The notes: generated by a model not told the origin, from the letters alone. A stretch of 64,000 bases of DNA from Iodobacter sp025352645 (GCF_033446605.1 NZ_JAWQUO010000005.1:117354-181353), one strand, 5' to 3'; counted from the stretch's first letter, positions 37,085 to 47,500 are shown. Numbers and translations are program-made.

Positions 37085-37933
37085 ATGAGAATCCAGATCA
37101 AACCCAATATCCGTTTATTTGTAGATATCGAAGGCGCGGGTCTAGTACCTGATGGCCCCGTAATGCGTGAGAAACCGACGCTTATCCTACTGCACGGTGG
37201 GCCTGGCTACGATCATGTCAGTTTTAAGCCCGCGTTTTCTCAACTTACCGATATTGCTCAAATTGTTTATTACGACCACCGCGGCCATGGCCGTAGCGAT
37301 CCACGCCCAAGCCATGAATTAACGCTAGATTACTTTGCGGATGATATCGTGCGGCTATGCGACGCGCTTGGCATCAGCAAGCCCATTGTTTTAGGGCAAT
37401 CCTTTGGGGGGTTTGTGGCGCAGCGCTATATTGCCAGGCACCCAGCGCACGCGTCTAGAGTCGTGCTATCTAGCACTGCGGCCACGCTAAGTTTGGTGCG
37501 TAAATTAGCCATGTTTGAGCAGCTAGGTGGCACCGCTGCACGCGATGCGGCGGAGCGGTTTTGGCTTGCACCCAATGAATCAACTTGGCCCGAATACAAA
37601 CGCCTATGCAAACCGCTTTACACCCAAACCAAAGCCGCGAATAACCATGCAGCGCAACGTGCTACCTTTAAACCAGACATCCTATTTACTTGGGCCAATT
37701 CAGAGCAGCAAGAGATGAATTTGCTACCTGGCCTTGCCCAAGCACAATGCCCTGTACTGGTATTAGCCGGAGAGCTAGATCCCGTTTGCACGCTAGCCGA
37801 TGCACAAGATATCGCCAAGGCTTTGCCACAACAATGGGCGCAATTGGCCACATTCACAGCCTGTGGGCATGGCGTATGGCGGGATGCCCCCGAAGCCGCC
37901 TTTGCACAACTACGTAAGTTTATTATGGCGTAA
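37085..37933 (+). CDS. Alpha/beta hydrolase (proline-iminopeptidase-like)
   Basis: 282 residues. The fold markers are LLHGGPGYDHV (oxyanion loop HGGPG), YYDHRGHGRSD, the nucleophile elbow LGQSFGG with catalytic Ser, LVLAGELDPVC with the acid, and the catalytic His in ACGHGVWRD. The HGGPG sequence and Ser elbow are those of the proline iminopeptidase group, but specificity cannot be fixed. The start with GGAAAT upstream is used. The gene is followed 37 bp later by a GST gene. Confidence 0.85.
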   Translation: MRIQIKPNIRLFVDIEGAGLVPDGPVMREKPTLILLHGGPGYDHVSFKPAFSQLTDIAQIVYYDHRGHGRSDPRPSHELTLDYFADDIVRLCDALGISKPIVLGQSFGGFVAQRYIARHPAHASRVVLSSTAATLSLVRKLAMFEQLGGTAARDAAERFWLAPNESTWPEYKRLCKPLYTQTKAANNHAAQRATFKPDILFTWANSEQQEMNLLPGLAQAQCPVLVLAGELDPVCTLADAQDIAKALPQQWAQLATFTACGHGVWRDAPEAAFAQLRKFIMA

Positions 37934-37970
37934 GCCAATTTAGCCATATTTTCTAATGAATGGAGTGAAC

Positions 37971-38681
37971 ATGATGATGACACTGTATGCGTTTGGCCCT
38001 GCATTTGGCTTGCCTGATATGAGTCCGTTTGTCACCAAAGCGGAGCTGCTGCTTAAAATGGCAAAGTGCGATTATCAAACCAACCGTCATGGCTATGCTA
38101 AAGCGCCTAAAGGCAAGCTGCCTTATTTGCAAACAGACAATGCCTTAATTGATGATTCCACTTTAATTCGTTTTTATTTAGAACAAGACCAGAAAATTGA
38201 TTTTGATGCCGCGCTCAGCCCCAGTGAGCGCGGCATTGCTTGGGCTTTTGAAAAAATGCTAGAAGAGCATCTTTATTATATTTCGCTCAAAGATCGTTGG
38301 GCCAATGATGAAAACTTTGCCAAAGGCCCAGGCATGATATTTAAACATATTCCATGGCCAATTCGTGGCTTAGTGATACGTCAAGTACGCCAAAAAATGA
38401 ATCGCAAATTGCAGATACAAGGCATCGCCCTGCATAAAGAAAGCGATATTATTAAATTAGCCAAGAAAGATCTCGATTCCTTAGCCGATTTTCTAGCCGA
38501 TAAGCCCTATCTAATGGGCGATCAACCCTGCGCAGCCGATGCCTCGGTCTATGCCTTTATGCGCAGCGCGCTTTGCCCCCTCTTTGATTCGGCCACGCAC
38601 CAGCACGCCATCAGCAAAGCCAACCTCATTGCCTATTGCGATCGGATGACTAAAGAGTTTTACCCAGAAGCTCACACCTAA
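37971..38681 (+). CDS. Glutathione S-transferase family protein (metaxin/FAXC-like type)
   Basis: 236 residues with a thioredoxin-like N-domain (LYAFGPAFGLPDMSPFVTKAELLLKMAKCDYQ, KGKLPYLQTDNALIDDSTLI) and an all-helical C-domain ending MRSALCPLFDSATHQHAI. The GLPDMSPF and KLPYL segments are those of the metaxin/FAXC-like GST branch rather than classic detoxifying enzymes. GGAGTG before the ATG decides this start over one five codons upstream. Confidence 0.82.
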   Translation: MMMTLYAFGPAFGLPDMSPFVTKAELLLKMAKCDYQTNRHGYAKAPKGKLPYLQTDNALIDDSTLIRFYLEQDQKIDFDAALSPSERGIAWAFEKMLEEHLYYISLKDRWANDENFAKGPGMIFKHIPWPIRGLVIRQVRQKMNRKLQIQGIALHKESDIIKLAKKDLDSLADFLADKPYLMGDQPCAADASVYAFMRSALCPLFDSATHQHAISKANLIAYCDRMTKEFYPEAHT

Positions 38682-38688
38682 CACCCAT

Positions 38689-38712
38689 CAGGCCGCCCGC
38701 TTTGGCGGCCTG
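38689..38712 (+). terminator. Hairpin after GST gene, likely terminator
   Basis: CAGGCCGCC and GGCGGCCTG form a perfect 9-bp stem with a 6-nt loop eight bases after the stop. No T-run follows, so termination strength is uncertain. Confidence 0.55.
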
Positions 38713-38832
38713 CTCACTACGCGCCCCTAGCAAACTCTCTCCCTTTTTTGCAAGTAGATTCCTCCCTATGCAAACCTCGCCTTAAACTGGTATATTAAAT
38801 GCACATTTAAAAATAGAACTAGGGATACACCA

Positions 38833-40032
38833 ATGCTTAATGCCAACAGCCGCAATTTAGTCCGCGCCACCGCGCCCATACTCAAACAACACGGCATTGC
38901 CTTAACCACTCATTTTTATGCACGGATGTTTCAGCACAACCCCGAGCTAAAGCAAATTTTCAACGAAGGTAATCAGCAATCTGGGGCGCAGCAGCAAGCT
39001 TTAGCTATGGCGGTAGCGGCTTACGCCGAGCACATTGATAATCCAAGCGTACTGGCCCCCGTGCTAACCCATATTGCCAACAAACATATCAGCCTAGGTA
39101 TTCGCCCAGAGCACTATCCTATTGTTGGCCACCATTTACTCGCCTCTATTCGTGAGGTATTAGGCACGGCAGCAAGCGATGAATTAATTGCAGCTTGGGC
39201 GGCCGCCTATGCTCAATTGGCCGACGTACTAATTGCCGAAGAGGCACAGCTGTACGCAGCAGCAGCGTTTAAACAAGGCGGATGGACCGGCTGGCGTGGT
39301 TTTGTAGTGGCAAACAAAGTAGTAGAAAGCAGCGAGATCACATCGTTTTATCTTCGCCCCGCCGATGGCGGCAGCGTGCCAGATTACGCCCCAGGGCAAT
39401 ATATTTCTGTGCGGATGTTTGTACCGGAATGGCAGCTGATGCAGCCCCGCCAATACAGCCTATCTGACGCGCCGAGCAACGATTACCTGCGTATTTCGGT
39501 CAAACGCGAGCAAAGCGGCAGCTTGATCGGCCAAGTGTCTAATCTGCTGCACAACACGGTAAATATTGGCGATGTGATTGATTTAGCCCCGCCTGCGGGT
39601 GATTTTGTACTGCATCAAGATCGCAGCAGCCCCGTGGTATTGATTAGCGGCGGCGTGGGCATTACCCCGATGATGGCCATGCTTAAGCATCTCATCAAAA
39701 CTGGCAGTGAGCGCAGCGTGCGTTTTATCCACGCCTGCCGCAGCGCCGAAGTGCATGCTTTCAAAGAGGTGATCACTCAGCTTTCCGTGCAGCACCCACC
39801 ACTAGAAAAAGTGATTTTCTATGCCAACGCCACAGCAGACGATCGCCACTACGATCATACCGGTTATATTAATCTAGAAAAAATCGCCACCAACAGTATT
39901 CTGCCCGATGCCGATTACTACCTCTGTGGGCCGCTGGCTTTTATGCAGGCACAGATCAAATCACTGCAAGCACTGGGTATTAGCAGCGATCGTATTCATG
40001 CCGAGGCATTTGGAACGGGGGGCGTAGCATAA
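38833..40032 (+). CDS. hmp: Nitric oxide dioxygenase (flavohaemoglobin)
   Basis: 399 residues. An N-terminal globin (about 1-140) has the proximal His85 in NKHISLGI. An FAD-binding part follows with RQYSLSDAPSNDYLRISVKRE, and the NAD part has LISGGVGITPMMAMLKHL and YLCGPLAFMQAQIKSLQALGI. It oxidises NO to nitrate in the cytoplasm. AGGGA precedes the ATG. The upstream gap holds AT-rich partly palindromic DNA near 38785-38815, which might bind an NO-responsive repressor, but no clear match was found. Confidence 0.95.
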   Translation: MLNANSRNLVRATAPILKQHGIALTTHFYARMFQHNPELKQIFNEGNQQSGAQQQALAMAVAAYAEHIDNPSVLAPVLTHIANKHISLGIRPEHYPIVGHHLLASIREVLGTAASDELIAAWAAAYAQLADVLIAEEAQLYAAAAFKQGGWTGWRGFVVANKVVESSEITSFYLRPADGGSVPDYAPGQYISVRMFVPEWQLMQPRQYSLSDAPSNDYLRISVKREQSGSLIGQVSNLLHNTVNIGDVIDLAPPAGDFVLHQDRSSPVVLISGGVGITPMMAMLKHLIKTGSERSVRFIHACRSAEVHAFKEVITQLSVQHPPLEKVIFYANATADDRHYDHTGYINLEKIATNSILPDADYYLCGPLAFMQAQIKSLQALGISSDRIHAEAFGTGGVA

Positions 40033-40058
40033 ACGAAAGCTTTACCCACTAAGCCATC

Positions 40059-40084
40059 ACAAGGGGGAAAGCCCCCCCCCTTGT
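40059..40084 (+). terminator. Likely terminator after hmp
   Basis: ACAAGGGGG and CCCCCTTGT pair around a short loop; the right arm includes nine C. It lies about 30 bp after the hmp stop, and a T-rich stretch follows several bases later. Confidence 0.6.
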
Positions 40085-40376
40085 AGCGCCCTTTTTCCCG
40101 ATTTAAGCCATTGCCATAACCCCAGCCAGCACACCTACACACAATAAACTCAAGCGGTATTTTTACCCCTAGGTTTTTCCTAAAGATTCACCCCCAAAAC
40201 ACTCCCTTACCATCGGCAAAAAGCCCTTTCTTTCCCTCTAAAAAAGAGCTATCTGCCTTTTAGATATTGCTCTACAGCCGTTTACCTGCACCTGCCCACC
40301 TCACAAGTCAACCAAATTAATCCCAATAAATCATATAGATACATCGCTCATTCACGCGCAGACCACAGCCAAACAG

Positions 40377-40399
40377 CAATAGTTCAATGATAACTATTG
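40377..40399. promoter_or_regulatory. Perfect 8-bp inverted repeat, possible operator
   Basis: CAATAGTT and AACTATTG are perfect complements separated by 7 bases, about 85 bp upstream of the M-box. Its position suits a binding site at the mgtE promoter. The regulator is unknown. Confidence 0.35.
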
Positions 40400-40483
40400 C
40401 CATTTATCGCCGCGTTGACTTTAAAGATAAATCTGGACACTATGCCCCTGCCCCAACTAGGGGCATAAGACATTTACCTTATG

Positions 40484-40652
40484 CAGCATCTCGTTAGGCG
40501 AGGCTCCTGCGCAAATACAGGCCACTGATCTCACGACGTCCAGAGACGCCCAAGATCAGGACAGTTTTCATCGGATTAAGGTGTTAACCCAAGTGGCTTC
40601 TGGTTTTACCAGATACGTTGCACAGTGCTAAAGCTAGAACATGGAGATGAAA
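40484..40652 (+). ncRNA. M-box (ykoK-type) Mg2+ riboswitch
   Basis: The block contains the M-box conserved stretches in order: CTCGTTAGGCGAGGCTCCTG, AGACGCCCAAGATCAGGACAG, TCGGATTAAGGTG and ACAGTGCTAAAGCT. It ends about 117 bp before the MgtE start. In this class Mg2+ binding folds the RNA and lowers expression of the downstream Mg2+ transporter. A separate 9-bp stem (TATGCCCCT/AGGGGCATA, 40441-40467) lies just upstream. No strong terminator is visible after the aptamer, so control may act on translation or Rho. Confidence 0.9.
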
Positions 40653-40769
40653 AAGCGCCATTCGACGTTATTTCCTGTCCCATACTCGTCCATCAACTGC
40701 TGTTTTCTTTTAACACGCACCCATCAAGGTGCTTGCGATTTTGCCTGTCATTATCTGAGGCCATTCAAA

Positions 40770-42107
40770 ATGAAAACACACCAGCACGCCCACACTATTC
40801 AAGTTCTCGATTTAGCCGCATTGAGAAGCTGGATTGCCACCGCAAACCCCTCTGAACGAGCCAATCAATTGCTGGCTCTAAGCGTAGAAGACCTCAACGA
40901 CGCATTCAACACCTTACCGGTGAATGAAGGCAGTGCGCTCATTACCTCTTTAAGCACAGAAAATGCGGGGCAATTGCTATTACGTTTGCACAGCAAGATC
41001 ATCAAAGCGCTTCAGGACGGCATTCCGCGCCGCGATATGCTGACTATTTTGCGCAAAATGGAAAATAACGATCGTGGCAATTTACTCTCGCATTTATCCG
41101 AGCAACATAAGCACAACTATACCGCCCTGCTTAAATGGCCCAGCGAATCAGTTGGCGCTCATATGCGTAATAACTATATCAGCATCTTGGTTGAGCAATC
41201 AGTCAGTGATGCAAAGCAAGTTATCCATGATGCTTGGCATCAAGCTCAGTTATTCCAGCATATTTATATTACCAACTCCAATGGGCTATTAATTGGCGGC
41301 ATCCCGCTTAAAGCACTATTAATTGCCGATCCACACATCAAATTAAGCGATTTGATGGATCCAAACCTCGTGCGTATTAATGCACAAACAGATCAAGAGC
41401 AAGCGGCTCGCCTCTTGGTGGATCGGGATTTATCATCCCTGCCCGTAGAAGATCAAGGCAAGTTAATCGGGGTGTTTCACGTTGATGAAGCGGCAGATAT
41501 TCTAGAGCAAGAATCCACCGAAGATGCTGAGCTACAAGGCGGCTCTTCACCATTAGAAACGTCCTACCTAGCAGCAACACCTTGGCAACTTTGGCGTAAA
41601 CGAATTGGCTGGCTACTAATGCTATTTGCTGCCGAAAGCTATACAGGTACGGTATTACGCGCCTTTGAAGAGCAATTAGAAGCCGCAATTGCCCTTGCCT
41701 TTTTTATCCCGCTATTAATTGGCACTGGCGGCAATAGTGGCACCCAAATCACTACCACCATCATTCGTGCCATGGCCGTGGGTGAAGTAACGATGCGCAA
41801 CTTGGGCGAGATCCTTAAAAAAGAGGCCTCCACTGCGTTATTAATTTCTATGGGTATTGCTTTAGCCGCTTGGGTTCGTGCTTGGTCGCTTGGGGTTGGG
41901 CCTGAAATTGGTCTAGTCGTTACCTTAACCATTGTCGCCATCATTATGTGGAGTGCGATTGTCTCTTCAATCACACCATTAATTCTGAAGCGCCTAAGAA
42001 TTGACCCAGCCGTTGTTTCTGCCCCATTTATTGCCACACTCGTAGATGGAACCGGCCTCGTTATTTACTTTGAAATCGCCCAGCTCATCCTGCCTGAGCT
42101 TAGATAA
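40770..42107 (+). CDS. mgtE: Magnesium transporter MgtE
   Basis: 445 residues. The N-terminal MgtE_N domain (about 1-125) has LEDLNDAFNTLPVNEGSALI-like repeats. A CBS pair (about 125-250) includes LSDLMDPNLVRINAQTDQEQAARLLVDRDLSSLPVEDQGKLIGVF. The C-terminal membrane domain (about 275-445) has PLLIGTGGNSGTQITTTIIRAMAVGE, the MgtE pore segment. Start chosen as MKTHQHAHT, outside the riboswitch; the longer frame from 40641 would cover the M-box. It imports Mg2+ when the riboswitch permits. Confidence 0.94.
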   Translation: MKTHQHAHTIQVLDLAALRSWIATANPSERANQLLALSVEDLNDAFNTLPVNEGSALITSLSTENAGQLLLRLHSKIIKALQDGIPRRDMLTILRKMENNDRGNLLSHLSEQHKHNYTALLKWPSESVGAHMRNNYISILVEQSVSDAKQVIHDAWHQAQLFQHIYITNSNGLLIGGIPLKALLIADPHIKLSDLMDPNLVRINAQTDQEQAARLLVDRDLSSLPVEDQGKLIGVFHVDEAADILEQESTEDAELQGGSSPLETSYLAATPWQLWRKRIGWLLMLFAAESYTGTVLRAFEEQLEAAIALAFFIPLLIGTGGNSGTQITTTIIRAMAVGEVTMRNLGEILKKEASTALLISMGIALAAWVRAWSLGVGPEIGLVVTLTIVAIIMWSAIVSSITPLILKRLRIDPAVVSAPFIATLVDGTGLVIYFEIAQLILPELR

Positions 42108-42125
42108 ACGCACCATCTTTACAAC

Positions 42126-42155
42126 GCAAAAAGGCAGCTTTAGCTGCCTTTTTGC
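42126..42155. terminator. Bidirectional terminator between mgtE and dnaB
   Basis: GCAAAAAGGCAGCT and AGCTGCCTTTTTGC pair, with T/A tracts on both sides, so it can end both convergent genes. Confidence 0.9.
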
Positions 42156-42185
42156 ATTTCAACCCGTAAGTACAATTTTAACGGT

Positions 42186-43601
42186 TTACTCAATATCACT
42201 CGACCAGCCATCTGGGCGAACCAGCGCGTTTTCAAAGCGAGAATGCTGGCCCACAAACACCAGCGGAATCTTGCCCACAGGGCCGTTACGGTGCTTACCG
42301 ATAATGCACTCAGCTAGGCCTTTAAATTGGGTATCTGGGTTGTAGTATTCATCGCGGTACATAAACAAAATCAAATCTGCATCCTGCTCAATCGCCCCCG
42401 ATTCGCGCAAATCCGACATCATGGGGCGCTTATCGGTACGCTGCTCTACCGAACGCGACAACTGCGAGAGGGCAATAATCGGCACTTTTAATTCTTTAGC
42501 CAGCGATTTTAAACCACGGGAAATCTCGCCCAGCTCAGTAGCGCGGTTTTGGTCTTTTGCGCCCGCCCGCCCCGCCATCAGTTGCAAGTAATCGATCACA
42601 ATTAGCCCGAGCTGGCCACCACATTGCCGCGCTAAACGTCGCGCCTTGGTACGGATATCCAAGGCGGTTAAGGAACCTGTTTCTTCAATAAAAATCGGCG
42701 CTTCATTCATCCGGCCCACGGCATGGGTAAGGCGCACCCAATCTTCATCCTCAAAACGACCGGTTTTCAGCTTGTGCAAATCGATACGGCCAATCGAGCC
42801 CACCATACGCATCCCCAGCTGAGTTGCGCCCATTTCCATGGAGAAAATCGCTACTGGCAGCTTTAGCTCAATGCCTACGTGCTCGGCAATATTCACCGAA
42901 AAAGCCGTCTTACCCATGGAAGGGCGGCCCGCCACAATAATTAAATCGCCCGCTTGCATGCCCGAAGTCATGCGATCAAGGTCTAAAAACCCCGTTGCCA
43001 CGCCGGTCACTTCGGATGGATTGTCTTGCTGAAACAAATGATCAATCCGCTCAACAATTTCTTTGAGAATCGGCGGCATGCCGATAAAGCCCTTTTGCCC
43101 ACGGGACGACTGCTCGGCAATCTGAAACACCGCCGATTCGGCCTGATCTAAAAGCTCCGATGCTTCACGCCCACTGGGGCTGTAGGCCGCATCAGCGATA
43201 TCCGTTGCCACCGATGCCAGCTGGCGCATTACCGATTTTTCGCGGACAATCTCGCCATAACGGCGGATATTGGCCGCCGATGGCGTGTTTTGCACCAAAG
43301 AGCCTAAATAAGCCAAGCCGCCCACATAGGATAGTTCTTCGTGGGTATCCAGCGCTTCGGCCACGGTAATCACGTCGGCAGGGCGACCTAATTCAACCAG
43401 CTTGGCGATCACGGCAAAAATGCGGCGGTGATCATCGCGGTAAAAATCCGCCTCAAACAGGGTGTCGGCAATTTTGTCGAAAGAGCTGTTATCCAGCATC
43501 AAACCACCCAATACGGATTGCTCCGCCTCAACCGAATGCGGCGGCATGCGGATGTTTTCAAGTTGCGTCATGGCGTGGTCAGGGTTACGATGCTCGGTCA
43601 T
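42186..43601 (-). CDS. dnaB: Replicative DNA helicase DnaB
   Basis: 471 residues. The N-terminal domain begins near PPHSVEAEQSVLGGLMLDN. The RecA-type core has Walker A AGRPSMGKTAF, Walker B LGLIVIDYLQLM and the following ALSQLSRSVEQRTDKRPMMSDLRESGAIEQDAD, all standard DnaB motifs. It unwinds DNA at the fork as a hexamer. The ATG gives MTEHRNPDHAM; the Met ten codons later is another possible start. No intein or insertion is seen. ratA is divergent. Confidence 0.97.
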   Translation of the reverse strand: MTEHRNPDHAMTQLENIRMPPHSVEAEQSVLGGLMLDNSSFDKIADTLFEADFYRDDHRRIFAVIAKLVELGRPADVITVAEALDTHEELSYVGGLAYLGSLVQNTPSAANIRRYGEIVREKSVMRQLASVATDIADAAYSPSGREASELLDQAESAVFQIAEQSSRGQKGFIGMPPILKEIVERIDHLFQQDNPSEVTGVATGFLDLDRMTSGMQAGDLIIVAGRPSMGKTAFSVNIAEHVGIELKLPVAIFSMEMGATQLGMRMVGSIGRIDLHKLKTGRFEDEDWVRLTHAVGRMNEAPIFIEETGSLTALDIRTKARRLARQCGGQLGLIVIDYLQLMAGRAGAKDQNRATELGEISRGLKSLAKELKVPIIALSQLSRSVEQRTDKRPMMSDLRESGAIEQDADLILFMYRDEYYNPDTQFKGLAECIIGKHRNGPVGKIPLVFVGQHSRFENALVRPDGWSSDIE

Positions 43602-43701
43602 TTTATCTATCTAAGGTGGCGTGCTGGAAGCTCGGCATTTTACGCTATTCACACTCCCAACGGCGAAATGCCACACCACCTCGTAAAGCGCAGAAAATGT
43701 T

Positions 43702-44127
43702 ATGCCGTCTATTCATAAAACAGTTTTAGTGACCCACTCCGCTGATCGCATGTTTGATTTGGTTGATCGCGTGGAGGATTACCCCAAATTTTTGCCTTGG
43801 TGCGGCGGCGTTGTGGTGCATGAGCGCAGCGATACCATTTTAGATGTCACGGTAAAAATTGAGTTTTTAAAAGTCACCTCTTTTTTTCGTACCCGCGACA
43901 TTAAATCCAAGCATCATATTGATATGCAATTTGTGGATGGGCCATTTAAAGCCTTGCACGGCGTATGGCGCTTTACCCCTTTGATGGAAGATGCTTGCAA
44001 GGTAGAGTTTGAGCTAGATTACGAATTCTCCAGCCGCAGCTTAGAAATGATTATTGGTCCAGTGTTTAATAAAATAACCAGCACCTTTGTCGATGCGTTT
44101 ATCAAACAGGCAGATAAGCAAGCATGA
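43702..44127 (+). CDS. ratA: RatA-family (COQ10-like START) protein
   Basis: 141 residues of the small START/COQ10 family: VLVTHSADRMFDLVDRVEDYPKFLPWCGGVVV, then strands and a final helix with NKITSTFVDAFIKQADK. Such proteins bind ubiquinone-type lipids; the E. coli relative was also reported to hinder ribosome assembly. Its neighbour rnfH (RatB) overlaps by four bases, so they are translated together, as commonly found. The two usually sit beside smpB, which is not here. Confidence 0.9.
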   Translation: MPSIHKTVLVTHSADRMFDLVDRVEDYPKFLPWCGGVVVHERSDTILDVTVKIEFLKVTSFFRTRDIKSKHHIDMQFVDGPFKALHGVWRFTPLMEDACKVEFELDYEFSSRSLEMIIGPVFNKITSTFVDAFIKQADKQA

Positions 44128-44435
44128 GTGCGTTAATTAAAGTTGAAGTGGTCTACGCTATGCCCTCCTTGCAGAAGCTTCTGGCCGTGCAAGTGCCCGC
44201 AGGCAGCAGCGCCGAAGTGGCTATTCGCGCCTCGGGGATTTTAGACTTTTTTCCTGAAATTGATCTTAGCGTAAACAAAATCGGTATTTTCTCTAAAGCC
44301 TGCAAGCTTGATACCGTATTAAGAGCGCAAGATAGAGTTGAGATTTACCGCGCTTTATTAGCCGACCCTAAGGAAATTCGCCGTCAACGTGCATTAGAAG
44401 GGAAAGTCACTAAAAAAGGTGGCGCAGCGGTATAG
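44124..44435 (+). CDS. rnfH: RnfH-family ubiquitin-like protein (RatB)
   Basis: 103 residues with the RnfH/UPF0125 pattern: IKVEVVYAMPSLQKLLAVQV, VNKIGIFSKACKLDTVLRAQDRVEIYRALLADPKEIRRQRA. This is a ubiquitin-like fold of unclear function. It starts inside the ratA stop (ATGA overlap). Confidence 0.92.
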   Translation: MSALIKVEVVYAMPSLQKLLAVQVPAGSSAEVAIRASGILDFFPEIDLSVNKIGIFSKACKLDTVLRAQDRVEIYRALLADPKEIRRQRALEGKVTKKGGAAV

Positions 44436-44537
44436 CGGCAAGACAGATTTTCGGCAGATATAGCTACTTGTAAGGCAGAATAAAAGGCAGTGATGCGCTG
44501 TGCGTAAAATAAAATAGTAACTATTATCGGCAAAAAC

Positions 44538-47500
44538 TTATCGTACCGTTAAACTTGTTTGCATTTTTTGAAGAATAGGTAATGCGTCACCAAAATTAAA
44601 CTTCTCTAAAGCTATTTTAAACGCAGCAAATTCAGATGGATCAAATGCATTCGCCATTGAATCTCCATACTTCCCCAGTACGGTTAAAGCTTCTGCATCC
44701 ATATCTTGCAATAAGCGCTCTAACCAACTTAATAAGTTTTGCAATTCTTTCATAGGCATTGCGGCGGCGGGCGGCGGCGCATTGGCAAAAGGATCTTCAC
44801 CATCAATATAATCTTTTACCTCACTCATTAATACGATGAGGCGTAAGTCTAAAACCTGCAAATCCTCTTTGACCTCGCCTAAACCACCCCCATGTGAAAT
44901 AGCCTTTTCAATACGGCCCGCAATTTCAGAAACGTGAGTCCCTCCTAAAGTAGCGCTCAGCCCTTTTAATGTATGCGAAAAACGCAATGCAGGTTCTAGC
45001 TCATTAGCCGTTAAAGCCTGATGGATTCTTTGCACACAATCGGCTTCGCTACTACAGAATTGCTTCAACATCCGTAAGTAAAGTGATGGGTTATTTAACA
45101 CATAACCCAAGCCCACTTTTACATCCAGCTCTTCGCGCTCTGCCGACCTAGGGCTAGGCTCTGGAACCAGTGCGGCGACAGGGGTAGCAGGCGCTGGCGC
45201 ACTGTTTTCTGCTGGCTCCGCCACCATTTCAGCAAGTACAGGAATAGGCGCATCCACACTATTAGCCCCATTAGGCTTGGTGACACGCCAATGCTTTAAA
45301 CACTCAAAAAACTGCACGGGATCAATCGGTTTAGAAACATGATCATTCATCCCCAAATCTAAACAACGTGCCCGCTCCTCCACCATGGCATGGGCCGTCA
45401 TGGCAATCAGCGGAATATGGTTATAACGCACATCGGCACGAATATGTTTTGATGCCTCATAACCATCCATAACGGGCATCTGCATATCCATTAAAATGGC
45501 ATCAAAATAGTGGGTGCCGTGTAGCTCCAGCTTATCCAAAGCTTCTTTGCCATGATTAGCCACCACCACATCCACCCCCACCGTAGCGAGCAATTCCGTG
45601 GCAATTTGTTGATTAATTGGATTATCTTCTGTTAGTAATACACTCATGCCATTTAAGCCAAGCTCTACTTCATCTTTAGGTGTAGAGCGCGTATCCGCCA
45701 CGTCATCATGCGCAAAAATAGAGACCAGACAATCCGTTAATGAAGAAGCATTGACTGGCTTAGTTAAAATGGCACTGATATTCAGCGCTTGCGCCTGAAT
45801 ATAAATATCTTCACGATCAAATGCCGTCACAATCACCAAATTGGGTGCGCGTTCATGCAGCGCTTCTTGAATCTTTTGCGCCGCTTGTGCACCATCCATA
45901 ATAGGCATTTGCCAATCAAGTAGAACCAAACCAAAAGGGTCCCCCCGTTGATTGGCGGCCACACATAGCTCTACCGCGCCCTGCCCTGAGCCTACATGCT
46001 CAATACGTACAGAAAAGCGCTTTAATACTTCAATAATGGCCAAACGGGCGTGCTCATGATCATCCACCACCAACACGCGCATATTATTAATTTCAGCAGG
46101 AATAGCACGCTTTCTGATTTCTTTTTGTTCAATACCAAACCAAGCCGTAAATACAAATTGGCTACCTACGCCACTCTCGCTCTCCGCCCAAATACGCCCA
46201 CCCATTAATTCAACCAGTCTTTTGCTAATTGAAAGCCCCAGTCCCGTACCGCCAAATTTACGCGTGGTACTGCTATCGGCCTGAGTAAAAGGCATAAATA
46301 ATTTTCCCAGTTGCTCTTGAGTCATGCCAATACCGGTGTCTCTTACTCTAAATTCTAATTGTGTTTGTTCTTGGTTTTTTTCCATACAGCGAATGGTAAT
46401 TTCAACCTCACCGGACTCCGTAAATTTAACTGCATTATTAACCAAATTAATCATAATTTGGCTAAGCCTTAGCGAATCACCCAATAAACACGGCGGGATA
46501 TCCACCGGATGGTGAATCACAAACTCTAGGCCTTTTTCAAATACCTTTTGGGTCGTTACGGTACATACATTATTTAATACTGTTTCTAAATCAAAAGGCG
46601 CGAGCTCAATATTAAGTTTACCCGCTTCAATTTTAGAGAAGTCCAAAATATCATTGATAATCCCCAACAGCGACGTGCCTGCATGGTGAATTTTAGATAG
46701 ATAATCACGCTGCTTAGCTGGCATTTCGGCTTTTAATGCCAAGTGCGACAAGCCAATCACCGCATTCATTGGCGTGCGAATTTCATGACTCATATTAGCC
46801 AAAAAACTTGATTTAACCGATGCGGCGTCTTCGGCTTTAGATTTAGCTAATTGTAATTCTTGCTCTACTATTTTACGCTGGCTAATATCACGGGCAAATA
46901 AAGTACCACTACAATGCCCATCCATATTTAATACCGTCATGCCTACTTCAATTGGCAATAAACTACCCGAGCGATTTCTCGCCAGCAATTCCCAAAAACG
47001 TGCGGTGGTAATGCGTGACGTGGCTTCGCTCAAGCCACGCTCTAATACCAAAGGCAAATCACCATCGCCTTCAATATGAACCAAGCTTTGTAGCTTTAAC
47101 CCGATCACTTCTGCTGGAGAAAACCCAAAGGTTAGCTCGGCTGCACGATTCCAATTGGTGACGCAGCAATCTTGATCTAATAAAATAACCGCAATCGGCG
47201 CACCTTCAATCACCGCTTTGGATTGCATTTCACTTTGCTGTAGCGCCATTGATCGGCGATCCACCTCTTGCTCTAGCCCCTGTTTATGCGAGGCCAATTC
47301 TGCATTGCTTATCGTCAACACCGACATCAGCTCATCACGCGTTTGCTCATTAATGATGTTTTTAACCCGCAAAATAGCATCGAGCTCTTGACGATCAATC
47401 CTAAACACCAACAGCACCGTGCCATCTGATAAAGTCTGTTGCACATCAAAAAAAGCAGAGAGCGAGTGTTTGGCCCATCCACCCTCAGGCCGCACCACAA

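Noticed and set aside
38785..38820. NsrR-like site upstream of hmp
   Set aside because: AT-rich partial palindrome, but hand alignment with the NsrR consensus was poor.
40071..40080. C9 tract as a phase-variable switch
   Set aside because: It is one arm of a hairpin after hmp, so it is explained by the terminator.
40641..40769. Longer N-terminus of MgtE
   Set aside because: This part is the 3' end of the M-box and its downstream leader RNA; the ATG at 40770 gives the standard MgtE start.
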